Part shown: positions 23,678 to 33,000 of the stretch, one piece after another
Layout of the letters: each line of letters starts with the position of its first letter
Position numbering within the stretch: position 1 is the first letter of the stretch
Assembly (NCBI GenBank): GCA_963711375.1
Contig: CAVQDV010000005.1
Span: forward strand, 806,001-870,000
Direction of reading: 5' to 3'
Source of the DNA: CAVQDV01 sp963711375
GTDB lineage: Bacteria > Pseudomonadota > Gammaproteobacteria > Coxiellales > Coxiellaceae
Length of the DNA: 64,000 nucleotides
Translations under genes and position numbers: made by a program
The notes under the pieces: generated by a model
What the model saw: only the letters and a program-made list of their open reading frames with translations
What the model was told of the DNA's origin: nothing
The model's database searches: none

Positions 23678-24339
23678 GGGATAATATCGCGCTCTGCGGC
23701 TCTTAAATCTTCTATCGTTCCAATATTGTGCCAAATACCTGAATAATGTTCGCCACTTACTTCTCCGGCGTGAATGGCAGAATCGATAAATGCCGGCGAA
23801 AATAGGCCGAAATTGCTGGAACTGCAATTTTCAAATAATTCATGAGAAAATAGGCCAAAACTGGCATAGGTCAATTTGGGGTCATTAAAATTTAAAATGC
23901 CCTCGGATAAGCCATAATCACCCTTAGCATGCCAAGCAGGATTTTCCACCATTAGCACATGCGCTTTTTTAAGAGCTTGGCTTAGTAATGTTTGAAAGGG
24001 AAAATCTGTGAAAATGTCTGCAGAAATCACAAGAAAGGGCGAATTTCCGAGTAAAGGTAAGGCATGTAAAATTCCGCCCCCGGTTCCAAAAGGCCCATTT
24101 TCCTCGAAAGAATAGGTGATGTTCACACCATGTTTTTTTCCATCACCTAAAAATTCCATCAAAAGCTTGCCGTGATAAGCCACATTAATCACGATGTCCA
24201 CTATTCCAATGCGCTGCAAAGCCACTAAATGATGCTCAATGAGCGAACGCCCTTGAATTTTTATCAGAGGTTTCGGTGTGTGATCCGTGAGCGGCTTTAG
24301 TCGGGAACCCATCCCGGCTGCTAATATCATGGCTTTCAT
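23656..24339 (-). CDS. murU: N-acetylmuramate 1-phosphate uridylyltransferase
   Basis: Cell-wall recycling enzyme producing UDP-MurNAc, bypassing fosfomycin-sensitive MurA. 227 residues with the nucleotidyltransferase signature AAGMGSRLKPLTDHTPKPL, the GPFGTGGGI loop and VISADIFTDF metal site. It follows amgK with a four-base overlap, the same pair as in Pseudomonas. Its last residues (PGVSAKA) come from the palindrome at 23650. Confidence 0.92.
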   Translation of the reverse strand: MKAMILAAGMGSRLKPLTDHTPKPLIKIQGRSLIEHHLVALQRIGIVDIVINVAYHGKLLMEFLGDGKKHGVNITYSFEENGPFGTGGGILHALPLLGNSPFLVISADIFTDFPFQTLLSQALKKAHVLMVENPAWHAKGDYGLSEGILNFNDPKLTYASFGLFSHELFENCSSSNFGLFSPAFIDSAIHAGEVSGEHYSGIWHNIGTIEDLRAAERDIIPGVSAKA

Positions 24340-25334
24340 GTGAGAATTTTCCTTTTGGTCAAAAATACGGTTAATTCTTTTAAATCAGAGTGGCGTTGGC
24401 CCACAAGTCGAACATATTCCAAAATTCGAGGAATATCATTCAAATATTGTGGCTTAGCATCACGAGCATTTAATCGCGCAAAAATCCCGATACATTTTAA
24501 ATGTCGCTGCAAGCCCATCCAATCAAACCAATGATAAAATTGTTCCCAATCACTGATCATCACCGATTGTTGCGCATTTTTTTGCTGGAAAAAAGATTTC
24601 ACCCAAAAACGAACCCGTTCTTCTGGCCAGCTGATGTAGCAATCTCGGAGCAAGGATAAAAGATCATAAGTCACCGGACCAAGGACGGCATCCTGAAAAT
24701 CCAAAACACCTACGTTTTTCGGCTCTAAAACCATTAAATTACGCGAATGATAGTCTCGATGAACACAAACCTTGGGTTGACCCAAAGCATCGACTATTAA
24801 AAGATCGTAAATATAGTCTAATAATTCGTTTTCCATGGACGTCAAGGTAAAGCCCATATGTTTGCTTAAATACCACTCCCTAAATAAATTCATTTCGGTG
24901 AGATAAAGCTCCCGGCTATAAAGAGGAAGCGAATAATTCGGAATACTCGTGCAGCTTTGCAACGTAATCAAGGCATCAAAAGCCCGTTGATAAAGGTCGT
25001 CTGCCGAATGCTCTGTCAATTGATTTAAATAAACCTCATCTCCTAGATCGCTCAGCAGGATAAAACCCAACGCTAGATCCTGCTCGAGAATCTGAGGCGC
25101 CATGACGTCTACTGCCCGAAACGCATTGGCCAAGGCCACAAAAGCTTCACAGGAATTTTTGTCTTTGCCTGCCGACATCACTACATAAGTTTTATCGGCC
25201 ATAAACACGCGATGATAGGAGCGAAAACTTGCATCACCAGCGAGGCGCTCCAGGCGAAAAGGCACAGCACTGAATAGACTTTGAATCCAGCGTGTAAGCT
25301 CTAACGAGTTTTGCGTTGCTTCTTTTGTTGCCAT
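24336..25334 (-). CDS. amgK: Anomeric MurNAc/GlcNAc kinase
   Basis: Phosphorylates recycled MurNAc at C1 to feed MurU. 332 residues of the aminoglycoside-phosphotransferase fold, with the catalytic HRDYHSRNL and metal-binding VLDFQDAVLGP. Start ATG 25334 has GGAG eight bases upstream. It diverges from lptD, as in many gammaproteobacteria. Confidence 0.92.
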   Translation of the reverse strand: MATKEATQNSLELTRWIQSLFSAVPFRLERLAGDASFRSYHRVFMADKTYVVMSAGKDKNSCEAFVALANAFRAVDVMAPQILEQDLALGFILLSDLGDEVYLNQLTEHSADDLYQRAFDALITLQSCTSIPNYSLPLYSRELYLTEMNLFREWYLSKHMGFTLTSMENELLDYIYDLLIVDALGQPKVCVHRDYHSRNLMVLEPKNVGVLDFQDAVLGPVTYDLLSLLRDCYISWPEERVRFWVKSFFQQKNAQQSVMISDWEQFYHWFDWMGLQRHLKCIGIFARLNARDAKPQYLNDIPRILEYVRLVGQRHSDLKELTVFLTKRKILT

Positions 25335-25397
25335 CTATTATTCTCCAGCGACATGCGTCCAAAACGCTTCAGGTTCAGATTTTGGGCTAACATTATT

Positions 25398-25426
25398 TTT
25401 TTGCGCTAAATCGCTTCGGGTATATT
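25398..25426 (+). promoter_or_regulatory. Candidate lptD promoter, close to the start codon
   Basis: TATATT (25421-25426) stands six bases before the ATG at 25433. A weak -35 (TTTTTG, 25398-25403) is 17 bases upstream. No Shine-Dalgarno sequence is present, so lptD may be leaderless. Confidence 0.45.
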
Positions 25427-25432
25427 CACACA

Positions 25433-27985
25433 ATGACACGTAAATTACGAATCATCCTTTTTAGTCTTACCACCGGGATGGCTTTGATAAACACCGCCGC
25501 CGCTGATTCGCCCCCTTATTCGCCCGACTATATTGCCAAAGTATTAAACTGGGTGCCAGAGACTTCTAAATGTAATGCCTGCGCCGGCCACTATGCCGAG
25601 CCCAAAATTCTCATTGAAAATCCAAATCCCAAAGATCCCAATCAATCACCCTCTGAAATTACCGCCAGCGGACCCAGCACTTTTTCCTCGCATGGCGTTT
25701 CAATTCTCACCCAAAATGTCGTGATGACACAACCGGGCAGAATCGTCAATGCCGATAAGGCTTATATTTATCGCAACACAAAAACCGGGAAAATTAATCA
25801 TATTCATTTAGTCGGTCATGTGAAATTGTCCGAGCTTGGAAAATTAATTGTGGCGAAAATTGCCGATTATTACACCGAAACTCATGAGTGGCACTTTAAT
25901 AATCCCATTTATCATGTTACTGAAAAAAAGATTAACGGGATCAGTGTTAACAAATTCCACTACGAAGCCTTCGGCACTTCAGAATCTGCTTATAAGGATA
26001 AAGACGGGGTTATTCATCTGCGGAATGCCAATTACTCGACCTGTTCACCACAGAACCCCACTTGGCAGCTTTATTCAAAAAAATTGATTTTAGATCATAA
26101 TAAAGGCAGGGGATATGCCTACAACGTTGTCATTCGAGCTAAAAGAGTGCCAATTTTTTATTTTCCGTATTTTAATTTCCCCCTCGATAATAGGCGTCAA
26201 TCGGGTTTTTTAACCCCCACTTTAGGAAGTTCACAGCAGCGCGGTTTTGAAACGGACCTCCCTTTTTATTGGAATATGGCTCCAAATTTCGACATGTTAA
26301 TTACACCGCGATTAATGACAAAGCGCGGAATAGGGATAAGCGATTGGTTCCGCTATTTATTTCCGAATAGTACAGGACGTATATACGAAGCAATAAATCC
26401 CGACGATTTGTATTTTCACCGCTATGTTGCCAATACCATTTTGCAAAATCGAAATACGCTTAGTCTTGCGCCCTATGTTACCACCTTAAACAGCTACAGA
26501 AATCAATATTTCCGTGGATTTTATAGCGTAGAAAATAATACTCAATTGACGAGCGCCTTGTCGACCAGTTTACAACTGAATTATGTGACCGATAATTATT
26601 ATTTACGTGACTATGGAACCACGTTTAACGATATTTTTGCCAATCAACTTCAAAATGAATTTCGGGTAAATTATGAGAAAAAACATTGGACGGCCACGGC
26701 CTTTGTGCAGGCCTATCAAACCCTACACTTAATTGATCAATACCCTGGCGTGGAGGATCAATATCAGCGTTTACCAGAAATAGATATTGAAAGCCATTAT
26801 CCCCGAATTTTTCGCCATTTCGATTTTGAGTCCGCTTCTCAGTATGTTAATTTTGCCTACTCGAGCATTTACCCACCCGCACTCACGTTTCAAAAGCCTA
26901 TTGGACAACGATATCATGGCGCGTCTACCCTAAGTTTGCCGATGATTTTTGCATCAGGTTATATTACTCCAGCAATAACCAATGACTCCACCATCTATGA
27001 TGCAGAATCTTCAACACTCGCTCCGAATATTCCTCGAACACAAATCCAAGCCTTTCGAGATTTGCCGATTGTCGACATTGACAGTGGACTTTATTTTGAT
27101 CGCGATTTTTTGAATGGAAAATATCGGCAAACGTTTGAACCCCGTTTATTTTATTTGTACGTGCCCTATCAAAATCAAAATAATCTGCCATTTTTTGATA
27201 CCCAGTTATTACCTTTTACTTATGATCAACTTTATGCCACCAATCGTCTCTCGGGTTTTGACCGCCTTGAAAATGCGAATCAAATTAGCTTGGGTGCTTT
27301 AACCCGCATTTTAAGCTCTAAAACGGGTACTGAAATTTTAAATGCGGGTATTGGCATGGAATACTATTTCCAAGCTCCCCAAGTGCCCATTTTAAATGCC
27401 TTGGGCCAAACAGTTCTGCCCTTTAGAGGCAGTATTTCGCCCCTCGTTGGGGAAATCACGTATTATCCTTGGGCAAATTGGTCTATCACTGGAAATGTTG
27501 CTTGGGATTTTGTGAATCAAAGCTTGAATAATGCCAATACCACCATCACTTATTCCGGCCCTGGAAATCGCACCCTAACACTGTCGTATTTATTTGCTAG
27601 CAATAATTTAGGTGTCATTCCGCAAAATCTAAATACGACACAAATTTCACAGCTGATTAGCGGTGGTGTTTCTTGGCCTATTAGCCGAAGCATAAACGTG
27701 CTCGGATATGAATACTATGATCTTACCAATAATCGGCAACAAAATTTGTTTGGCGGGGTTGAGTATTCAACCTGCTGTTGGGCGATTCGAGGTGTGGTTA
27801 GCCGCTCTCTCTTTAGCAGTAATGTTGTGGGGACAGGCGCTGGAATGCGCGTGACAAATCACTATCAAACGGTATACTATCTGCAACTTCTACTGAAGGG
27901 CTTTGGTGATTTAGGCAATGGTGATCCTTCAACATTGCTGACATCGACGATACCAGGCTATGTAGACCCATTTAAATCCAAGTGA
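25433..27985 (+). CDS. lptD: LPS-assembly protein LptD
   Basis: Outer-membrane component that, with LptE, inserts lipopolysaccharide into the outer leaflet. 850 residues: signal peptide (~1-24, ending TAAADS), OstA-type jellyroll (LTQNVVMTQPGRIVNADKAYIY), then the large beta-barrel (YFPYFNFPLDNRRQSGFLTPTLG, TFEPRLFYLYVPYQNQ). Cysteines are at 47, 50, 204 and 781-782 (STCCWAIRG), consistent with the two long-range disulfides; E. coli has four, so one is extra. First gene of the lptD-surA-pdxA-rsmA operon. LptM (21.1 kb) may help its disulfide formation. Confidence 0.96.
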   Translation: MTRKLRIILFSLTTGMALINTAAADSPPYSPDYIAKVLNWVPETSKCNACAGHYAEPKILIENPNPKDPNQSPSEITASGPSTFSSHGVSILTQNVVMTQPGRIVNADKAYIYRNTKTGKINHIHLVGHVKLSELGKLIVAKIADYYTETHEWHFNNPIYHVTEKKINGISVNKFHYEAFGTSESAYKDKDGVIHLRNANYSTCSPQNPTWQLYSKKLILDHNKGRGYAYNVVIRAKRVPIFYFPYFNFPLDNRRQSGFLTPTLGSSQQRGFETDLPFYWNMAPNFDMLITPRLMTKRGIGISDWFRYLFPNSTGRIYEAINPDDLYFHRYVANTILQNRNTLSLAPYVTTLNSYRNQYFRGFYSVENNTQLTSALSTSLQLNYVTDNYYLRDYGTTFNDIFANQLQNEFRVNYEKKHWTATAFVQAYQTLHLIDQYPGVEDQYQRLPEIDIESHYPRIFRHFDFESASQYVNFAYSSIYPPALTFQKPIGQRYHGASTLSLPMIFASGYITPAITNDSTIYDAESSTLAPNIPRTQIQAFRDLPIVDIDSGLYFDRDFLNGKYRQTFEPRLFYLYVPYQNQNNLPFFDTQLLPFTYDQLYATNRLSGFDRLENANQISLGALTRILSSKTGTEILNAGIGMEYYFQAPQVPILNALGQTVLPFRGSISPLVGEITYYPWANWSITGNVAWDFVNQSLNNANTTITYSGPGNRTLTLSYLFASNNLGVIPQNLNTTQISQLISGGVSWPISRSINVLGYEYYDLTNNRQQNLFGGVEYSTCCWAIRGVVSRSLFSSNVVGTGAGMRVTNHYQTVYYLQLLLKGFGDLGNGDPSTLLTSTIPGYVDPFKSK

Positions 27986-27992
27986 GGTAATG

Positions 27993-28910
27993 ATGAAGAT
28001 TTTCAAGGCTGTTTTTGCCAGCATTTTATTCGGTTTTTTGCTATCCATGAATGCCTTTGCTGCGCAACCGCTAAATAAAGTAGTGGCTATTGTTAATGAT
28101 GGGATCATCACACAAGATGAGCTGAACCAGGCAATCCGGGGAGTGCAAGCTCGAATGCAACAAGCTCATGCGGCAATGCCACCCGCTGATAAACTCCGTT
28201 CGGAAGTACTAAACCAGCTGATTTTACAAAAAATGCAATTGCAAATCGCAAAACGCGCTGGGGTGAAAATTTCGAACGCTGAATTAAACGACGCCATTTC
28301 GAATATCGCTAAATCGAATCACATAAGTGTGTCGGAATTAAAACAAAAAATTAAAAGTTCCGGTGCGAGTATTCCAGAATTCGAAAAAAATATCCGTCAA
28401 CAAATGCTATTAACGAAATTACAACGTTCGGCTGTGGCAGAACAAATAAAAGTGACAGATCCCGAAATTAATGCCGCTTTAATTGAAATAAAGCAGAAAT
28501 TGAGTGCTGCGCAACAATTTCAGTTATTGGATGTCGTTGTTCCAGTTGCCAATAAAGAGATCGTTCCACAGATAAAAAGCGATTTGCAGAAGAATGTCGC
28601 AACGTCTACCTTGACTAAACAGTTTCCAAGCGCCACATTTAATGACATGGGTTGGCAAAATCCTAACACACTTCCAGAATTATTTTTGTCTTCTCTAAAA
28701 AATGCTCATGCGCATGAAGTCATCGGCCCCATCCACGCTCCCAATGGTCTACACTTATTGAAAGTCGTTGCTACAAAATCTGGCCCTCAACAGCAGATAA
28801 CTCGTGATCAAGCAAAGATGTATGTAATGCAGCAAAAATCTCAAGCCGTTTTGCAAAAATGGCTGGAAAAAATGCGTAAATCTGCTTACGTCAAAATTAT
28901 ATCGCAATGA
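27993..28910 (+). CDS. surA: Periplasmic chaperone SurA, short form
   Basis: Folding helper for outer membrane proteins such as LptD. Signal peptide (ends AFAAQP), then the SurA N-domain (LNKVVAIVNDGIITQDELNQAI; LRSEVLNQLILQKMQLQIAKRAGV), one parvulin-like segment, and a C-terminal helix. At about 305 residues it has only one PPIase-type domain, whereas E. coli SurA (428) has two. GAGG is two bases before the ATG at 27990 and five before that at 27993; the latter is better spaced. It overlaps pdxA by four bases. Confidence 0.9.
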   Translation: MKIFKAVFASILFGFLLSMNAFAAQPLNKVVAIVNDGIITQDELNQAIRGVQARMQQAHAAMPPADKLRSEVLNQLILQKMQLQIAKRAGVKISNAELNDAISNIAKSNHISVSELKQKIKSSGASIPEFEKNIRQQMLLTKLQRSAVAEQIKVTDPEINAALIEIKQKLSAAQQFQLLDVVVPVANKEIVPQIKSDLQKNVATSTLTKQFPSATFNDMGWQNPNTLPELFLSSLKNAHAHEVIGPIHAPNGLHLLKVVATKSGPQQQITRDQAKMYVMQQKSQAVLQKWLEKMRKSAYVKIISQ

Positions 28911-29827
28911 TTGCTGTTACTCCCGGTGAACCAGCCGGGATTGGCCCAGACATTCTGTGCGAGCTTGTCTCTGCAAATCCCAATTTGCCGATTGTGCTTA
29001 TCGCGGACCCTCTACTGATGCAGGAGCGCGCTGAAAAATTAGGATTGCGCTGGCCTCAAAAAATTAGAATTTCCCCGGTAAAAATGGCTGTGCCTTGCAA
29101 GCCAGGTCAAGCGGATACTAAAAATGTGCCTTACGTTTTAGAAACCTTGAGCATGGCGCATGAAGGCTGCCGAGATGGCACCTATCAAGCGCTGGTTACT
29201 GGGCCCGTGCATAAAGGACTCATTAATGATGCTGGAATTCACTTTGTGGGCCACACTCAATTTTTGGCAGAACTCAATTCGTGCAACACATTAATGCTCT
29301 TTGTGACTCCTTTGATGAAGGTTGCACTCGCCACCACGCATATTCCTTTAAAAGAAGTTCCAAAAAAAATCACCGGCGATTTAATTTTTAATACTGTGAA
29401 ATTAGTAGCGGCGGATCTTGAAAAATATTTTTCGATAAAAAATCCGAGAATTTCGGTGTGTGGCATAAATCCCCATGCGGGCGAGGGTGGGCACATGGGC
29501 ACTGAAGAAGTGGAGGTGCTTATCCCGGCACTCAACAAATTACGCGATCAAAATTATATGATTATCGGCCCTGTGCCAGCCGACACGGCTTTTACCGAGA
29601 ATAATGTAAAAATGTGCGATGCAATTTTGGCGATGTATCACGATCAGGCTTTACCTGTAATCAAGGCTCAGAGCTTCAGCAACGCGGTGAATGTCACTTT
29701 AGGCTTGCCCTATTTACGGACCTCTGTCGATCATGGGACGGCTTTTGAACTCGCCGGAACCGGACGCGCTGATAGTGGCAGCTTCAAGGCCGCTTTAGAT
29801 TTAGCTATAAAACTCACGAGCAATTAA
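28907..29827 (+). CDS. pdxA: 4-hydroxythreonine-4-phosphate dehydrogenase
   Basis: Pyridoxal phosphate biosynthesis enzyme. 306 residues beginning TPGEPAGIGPD; metal-binding histidines are visible in HFVGHTQFLAE, CGINPHAGEGG and AMYHDQALP; the ending SVDHGTAFELAGTGRAD is conserved. The start overlaps surA (ATGA), and rsmA follows one base after its stop. Confidence 0.96.
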   Translation: MIAVTPGEPAGIGPDILCELVSANPNLPIVLIADPLLMQERAEKLGLRWPQKIRISPVKMAVPCKPGQADTKNVPYVLETLSMAHEGCRDGTYQALVTGPVHKGLINDAGIHFVGHTQFLAELNSCNTLMLFVTPLMKVALATTHIPLKEVPKKITGDLIFNTVKLVAADLEKYFSIKNPRISVCGINPHAGEGGHMGTEEVEVLIPALNKLRDQNYMIIGPVPADTAFTENNVKMCDAILAMYHDQALPVIKAQSFSNAVNVTLGLPYLRTSVDHGTAFELAGTGRADSGSFKAALDLAIKLTSN

Positions 29828-29828
29828 T

Positions 29829-30671
29829 ATGGAATTTCGTGCACGAAAACGCTTCGGTCAACATTTTTTACACGATTCCCATGTTATTCAAAAAATTATT
29901 CATGCGGTTTCTCCACAAAGTGATCAGCACATTGTTGAGATTGGGCCAGGCCAAGGTGTCCTGACTGAATTTTTAATTCCAAGGTCTGGCCGAGTCGATG
30001 CGGTTGAAATTGACCGAGATTTAGCGGCTTTTTTGCGTGAACACTTCAAATCATTTCCTCATTTTTATTTGCATGAAATGGATGTGCTTAAATTTGATTT
30101 TTCTACACTAACGGAAAAGCCGGCCTCGCTGCGCGTGGTGGGAAACCTTCCTTACAACATTTCTACCCCGCTATTATTTCATTTATTTGATTATCTTTTT
30201 TTCGTTAAAGACATTCATGTGATGCTTCAAAAGGAAGTGGCTCTCCGTATGACAGCTAAGCTTAATACGCCGGATTACAGCCGGCTTTCCGTAATGACGC
30301 AATTTTATTGTCAAACGCAAAAATTATTTGATGTTTCTGCGATGGCGTTTAATCCGCCCCCCAAGGTGGAATCGAGTGTCATTCGATTAATACCTAATCC
30401 TCCGGGTCGTTATCAACCCAAAGACCCTGCCCATTTTGCCGAAATTGTTAAAAACACCTTTAATTTCCGAAGAAAAACCATTCGCAATTCTTTGAAACCT
30501 TATTTGTCCGAGGCGGACATTATGAAACTTAATATCGATCCTAATAAGCGTCCTCAGGAAATATCGATAGAGGAGTTTATTCAAATTAGCGACGCTTCTT
30601 TAAGAAAATCCCCCTCAGTAACCCTGCCCCCGCAAGGGGAGAGGGAAAAAGATAATGATCCCCTTGAATGA
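29829..30671 (+). CDS. rsmA: 16S rRNA dimethyladenosine transferase with repeat-derived tail
   Basis: Methylates the two adenines (A1518/A1519) near the 3' end of 16S rRNA (KsgA). 280 residues starting FRARKRFGQHFLHD, SAM motif IVEIGPGQGVLTE, active site NLPYNIST, and the C-terminal helical domain. The natural end is near residue 258 (IQISDASL); the remaining ~20 residues, including TLPPQGER, are encoded by the REP-like repeat at 30611. Confidence 0.95.
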   Translation: MEFRARKRFGQHFLHDSHVIQKIIHAVSPQSDQHIVEIGPGQGVLTEFLIPRSGRVDAVEIDRDLAAFLREHFKSFPHFYLHEMDVLKFDFSTLTEKPASLRVVGNLPYNISTPLLFHLFDYLFFVKDIHVMLQKEVALRMTAKLNTPDYSRLSVMTQFYCQTQKLFDVSAMAFNPPPKVESSVIRLIPNPPGRYQPKDPAHFAEIVKNTFNFRRKTIRNSLKPYLSEADIMKLNIDPNKRPQEISIEEFIQISDASLRKSPSVTLPPQGEREKDNDPLE

Positions 30672-30698
30672 GAGAGAGGGAGCAGGGCTACTGAGGGG
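30611..30698. repeat. REP-like repeat containing the rsmA stop codon
   Basis: Outer arms CCCCTCAGTAACCCTGC (30611-30627) and GCAGGGCTACTGAGGGG (30682-30698), 16 of 17 bases complementary, around an inner CCCCCGCAAGGGGAGAGGG hairpin. The whole 3' end of rsmA lies in it. Confidence 0.88.
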
Positions 30699-30778
30699 TA
30701 TTTTTCACGCAGCACAGTGCTAGCAGGAACAATTGGTTTCGTTTAGAATGAAGATTACCTAATAAAGGAGCCAACACT

Positions 30779-31216
30779 ATGCTCTCGTACAAAAAAATCT
30801 TAGTAGCCACCGATTTATCGGAAGCTAGCAAGAAAGTTCTCAAGCGCGCTGCACAAATAGCCGCAGAATCTAAAGCAGAAATATACGCAGTTCACGTCAT
30901 AGAATTTTCGCCCTTTGCCTATGCGGGTGAATTTTCGGCGACATTGGACCCGAATCTTGAACAAACGCTGGTGACCAGTGCTCAAGGGACACTTTCCGAA
31001 TTGTGCGCGGAATTTAAAATCCCTCCCGATCACCAATTTGTTGAGCGTGGCTCGGTGAAACTCGCCGTCCACGAATCTGCACAAGAAATTAAAGCCGATT
31101 TAGTCGTGGTGGGCTCGCATAGCCATCATGGACTTGAAATCTTATTAGGCTCACGCGCAAACGCCATTTTGCATAGTGCAAAATGCGATGTCTATGTTGT
31201 AAGAATGAGGGACTAA
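30779..31216 (+). CDS. Universal stress protein UspA family
   Basis: 145-residue cytoplasmic Usp domain with KILVATDLS at the start and the ATP-binding loop VVGSHSHHGLEILLGSRAN followed by CDVYVVR. AAGGAG nine bases upstream of ATG 30779. It is inserted, with the S49 peptidase gene, between rsmA and apaH, where many gammaproteobacteria have apaG. Confidence 0.92.
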   Translation: MLSYKKILVATDLSEASKKVLKRAAQIAAESKAEIYAVHVIEFSPFAYAGEFSATLDPNLEQTLVTSAQGTLSELCAEFKIPPDHQFVERGSVKLAVHESAQEIKADLVVVGSHSHHGLEILLGSRANAILHSAKCDVYVVRMRD

Positions 31217-31219
31217 TTC

Positions 31220-32155
31220 ATGTCTGATCCAATATCTGATGAAGTCATTAATGCGTTATTAGCGGATAAAAAAACGGCTAGACGCTGGAAAAATATTCGC
31301 AGCTTTACCTGGATAGCTTTGATTCTGCTGGGGATCATTTTGATTTTTTCCCCCAGCGGCAAAACAAAGGTTGATGCCGATAGCGATAGCGGAAAACCTT
31401 ATGTGGCTTTGGTGCGCTTAAATGGCCTCATTATGCCAAATACAAGTTTTTCTGCTTTAAAAGTACTACCGGTTTTGCAAAAAGCGTTCGCTGACAAGAC
31501 GGCAAAGGGAGTTGTGATCGAAATTAATTCCCCCGGTGGAAGCCCCGTGCAGGCGACCATCATCCACGACAAAATTATGCAGCTTAAAGCTAAATATCAC
31601 AAAAAAGTGATTGTATTAGGCGATGACGCATTAGCTTCAGGTGCTTATCTTGTTGCGGTTTCTGCCGATAAAATTTATGTGCACGATGACACCCTAACGG
31701 GTTCCATTGGTGTCATCATGGATGGATTTGGTTTTACGGGTTTAATGGACAAAGTCGGCGTAACGCGTCGCGCGATTTACGCCGGTGATAATAAAGACCG
31801 TTTGGATCCATTTTTACCGCTAAATCCTGCCGACGTAGCCAAAGTCAAAACGGTTTTGGATGCAGCCCATCAGCATTTTATTCAGCTCGTTATGAATGGA
31901 CGTAAAGGCAAATTAAATGGCGACCCTAAGGAGCTCTTTTCAGGCGATTTCTGGACAGGCACTCAAGCAGTTCAGTTAGGCCTCGCCGATGGCGTGGGTG
32001 AAATGTGGGATATTTTGCCAAAAGAATTTAAGGTGGATCACGTGAAGCTTTATCATTCAAAATCATCCATTTTTGAAGCCTTATTCCGTGGTATTGATAC
32101 AAAATTAAATTTAGGTCTCACCAATCAATCCCCTAAATTAAATTCCTCGCTATAG
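31220..32155 (+). CDS. sppA: S49-family signal peptide peptidase (SppA-like)
   Basis: Inner-membrane serine protease with Ser/Lys dyad that degrades cleaved signal peptides. 311 residues, a single N-terminal membrane helix (~30-47, WIALILLGIILIFSP), substrate motif INSPGGSP, Ser140 in ALASGAYL, and Lys192 in GDNKDRLDPF. This is the short, single-domain type (E. coli SppA is a 618-residue double form). Three bases separate it from the usp gene and two from apaH, so all three are cotranscribed. Confidence 0.92.
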   Translation: MSDPISDEVINALLADKKTARRWKNIRSFTWIALILLGIILIFSPSGKTKVDADSDSGKPYVALVRLNGLIMPNTSFSALKVLPVLQKAFADKTAKGVVIEINSPGGSPVQATIIHDKIMQLKAKYHKKVIVLGDDALASGAYLVAVSADKIYVHDDTLTGSIGVIMDGFGFTGLMDKVGVTRRAIYAGDNKDRLDPFLPLNPADVAKVKTVLDAAHQHFIQLVMNGRKGKLNGDPKELFSGDFWTGTQAVQLGLADGVGEMWDILPKEFKVDHVKLYHSKSSIFEALFRGIDTKLNLGLTNQSPKLNSSL

Positions 32156-32157
32156 GG

Positions 32158-33000
32158 ATGGCGACCTATATTGTCGGGGATGTGCAGGGTTGTTTTTCGC
32201 CCTTAGGCGAATTATTGTCCTCAGTGGGTTTTGATGCTAATCGAGATATTCTGGGCTTTGCGGGAGATATAGTAAGCCGTGGCCCAGATTCTCTCGGCGT
32301 TTTACGCTTCGCCGCTTCATTAAAAAATTCCTTTGCTGTGCTTGGCAATCATGATCTTTCCTTAATTGCTCTTCATTTTGGCGCTTTCAAGAATTCGAAT
32401 TTAACTTTAGAGGGAATTTTAAATGCCTCTGATCGAAATAAACTGATTGATTGGCTACTCGAAAAGCCTTTAATGAAAATTGATGATCTTCATAATTATG
32501 CTCTTGTGCATGCGGGGATTCCTCCGCAATGGCCTATTGATTTTGCTTATCAGCTCGCGCTAGAAACCAAGCTTTTACTCGAAAAAAATCCGGAAATTTT
32601 CGTAAAAAATATGTATGGTGATGTTCCCGATCAGTGGTCCGAGAATTTAGAAGGATTTTCTCGCGCACGATATGTAATTAATGCGCTTACCCGAATGCGA
32701 TTTTGTACGGTGGAAGGAAAGTTGGATTTAGAAAATACCACTGCTGTTTCGACGAATGATTTATATCGACCTTGGTTTGAGTGGCGAGGAAAAGATGAGC
32801 GCAATATTATTTTTGGGCATTGGGCCTCCTTGATGGGACACTGCAAAAAACCTGGCTTTTATGCGCTGGATACTGGATGTGTGTGGGGAAATTCGCTCAC
32901 GGCTCTAGAGATTGAGACATGGAAATTGCATAGTCTCAAATGCTCTCTCCCGCAAGGGGAGAGGGGACAATTTTTTTCTGATATTTTCGGTTCACCATAA
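32158..33000 (+). CDS. apaH: Bis(5'-nucleosyl)-tetraphosphatase, symmetrical, with repeat-derived tail
   Basis: Hydrolyses Ap4A to ADP. 280 residues with the phosphoesterase motifs GDVQGC, GDIVSRGPDSL, LGNHDLSL and FGHWASL. The Gln in GDVQGC (His in E. coli) is a known variant in other gammaproteobacteria. The last ~22 residues (containing SLPQGERG) are derived from the REP-like repeat at 32943 and overlap the convergent EamA transporter gene by 65 bases. Confidence 0.95.
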   Translation: MATYIVGDVQGCFSPLGELLSSVGFDANRDILGFAGDIVSRGPDSLGVLRFAASLKNSFAVLGNHDLSLIALHFGAFKNSNLTLEGILNASDRNKLIDWLLEKPLMKIDDLHNYALVHAGIPPQWPIDFAYQLALETKLLLEKNPEIFVKNMYGDVPDQWSENLEGFSRARYVINALTRMRFCTVEGKLDLENTTAVSTNDLYRPWFEWRGKDERNIIFGHWASLMGHCKKPGFYALDTGCVWGNSLTALEIETWKLHSLKCSLPQGERGQFFSDIFGSP

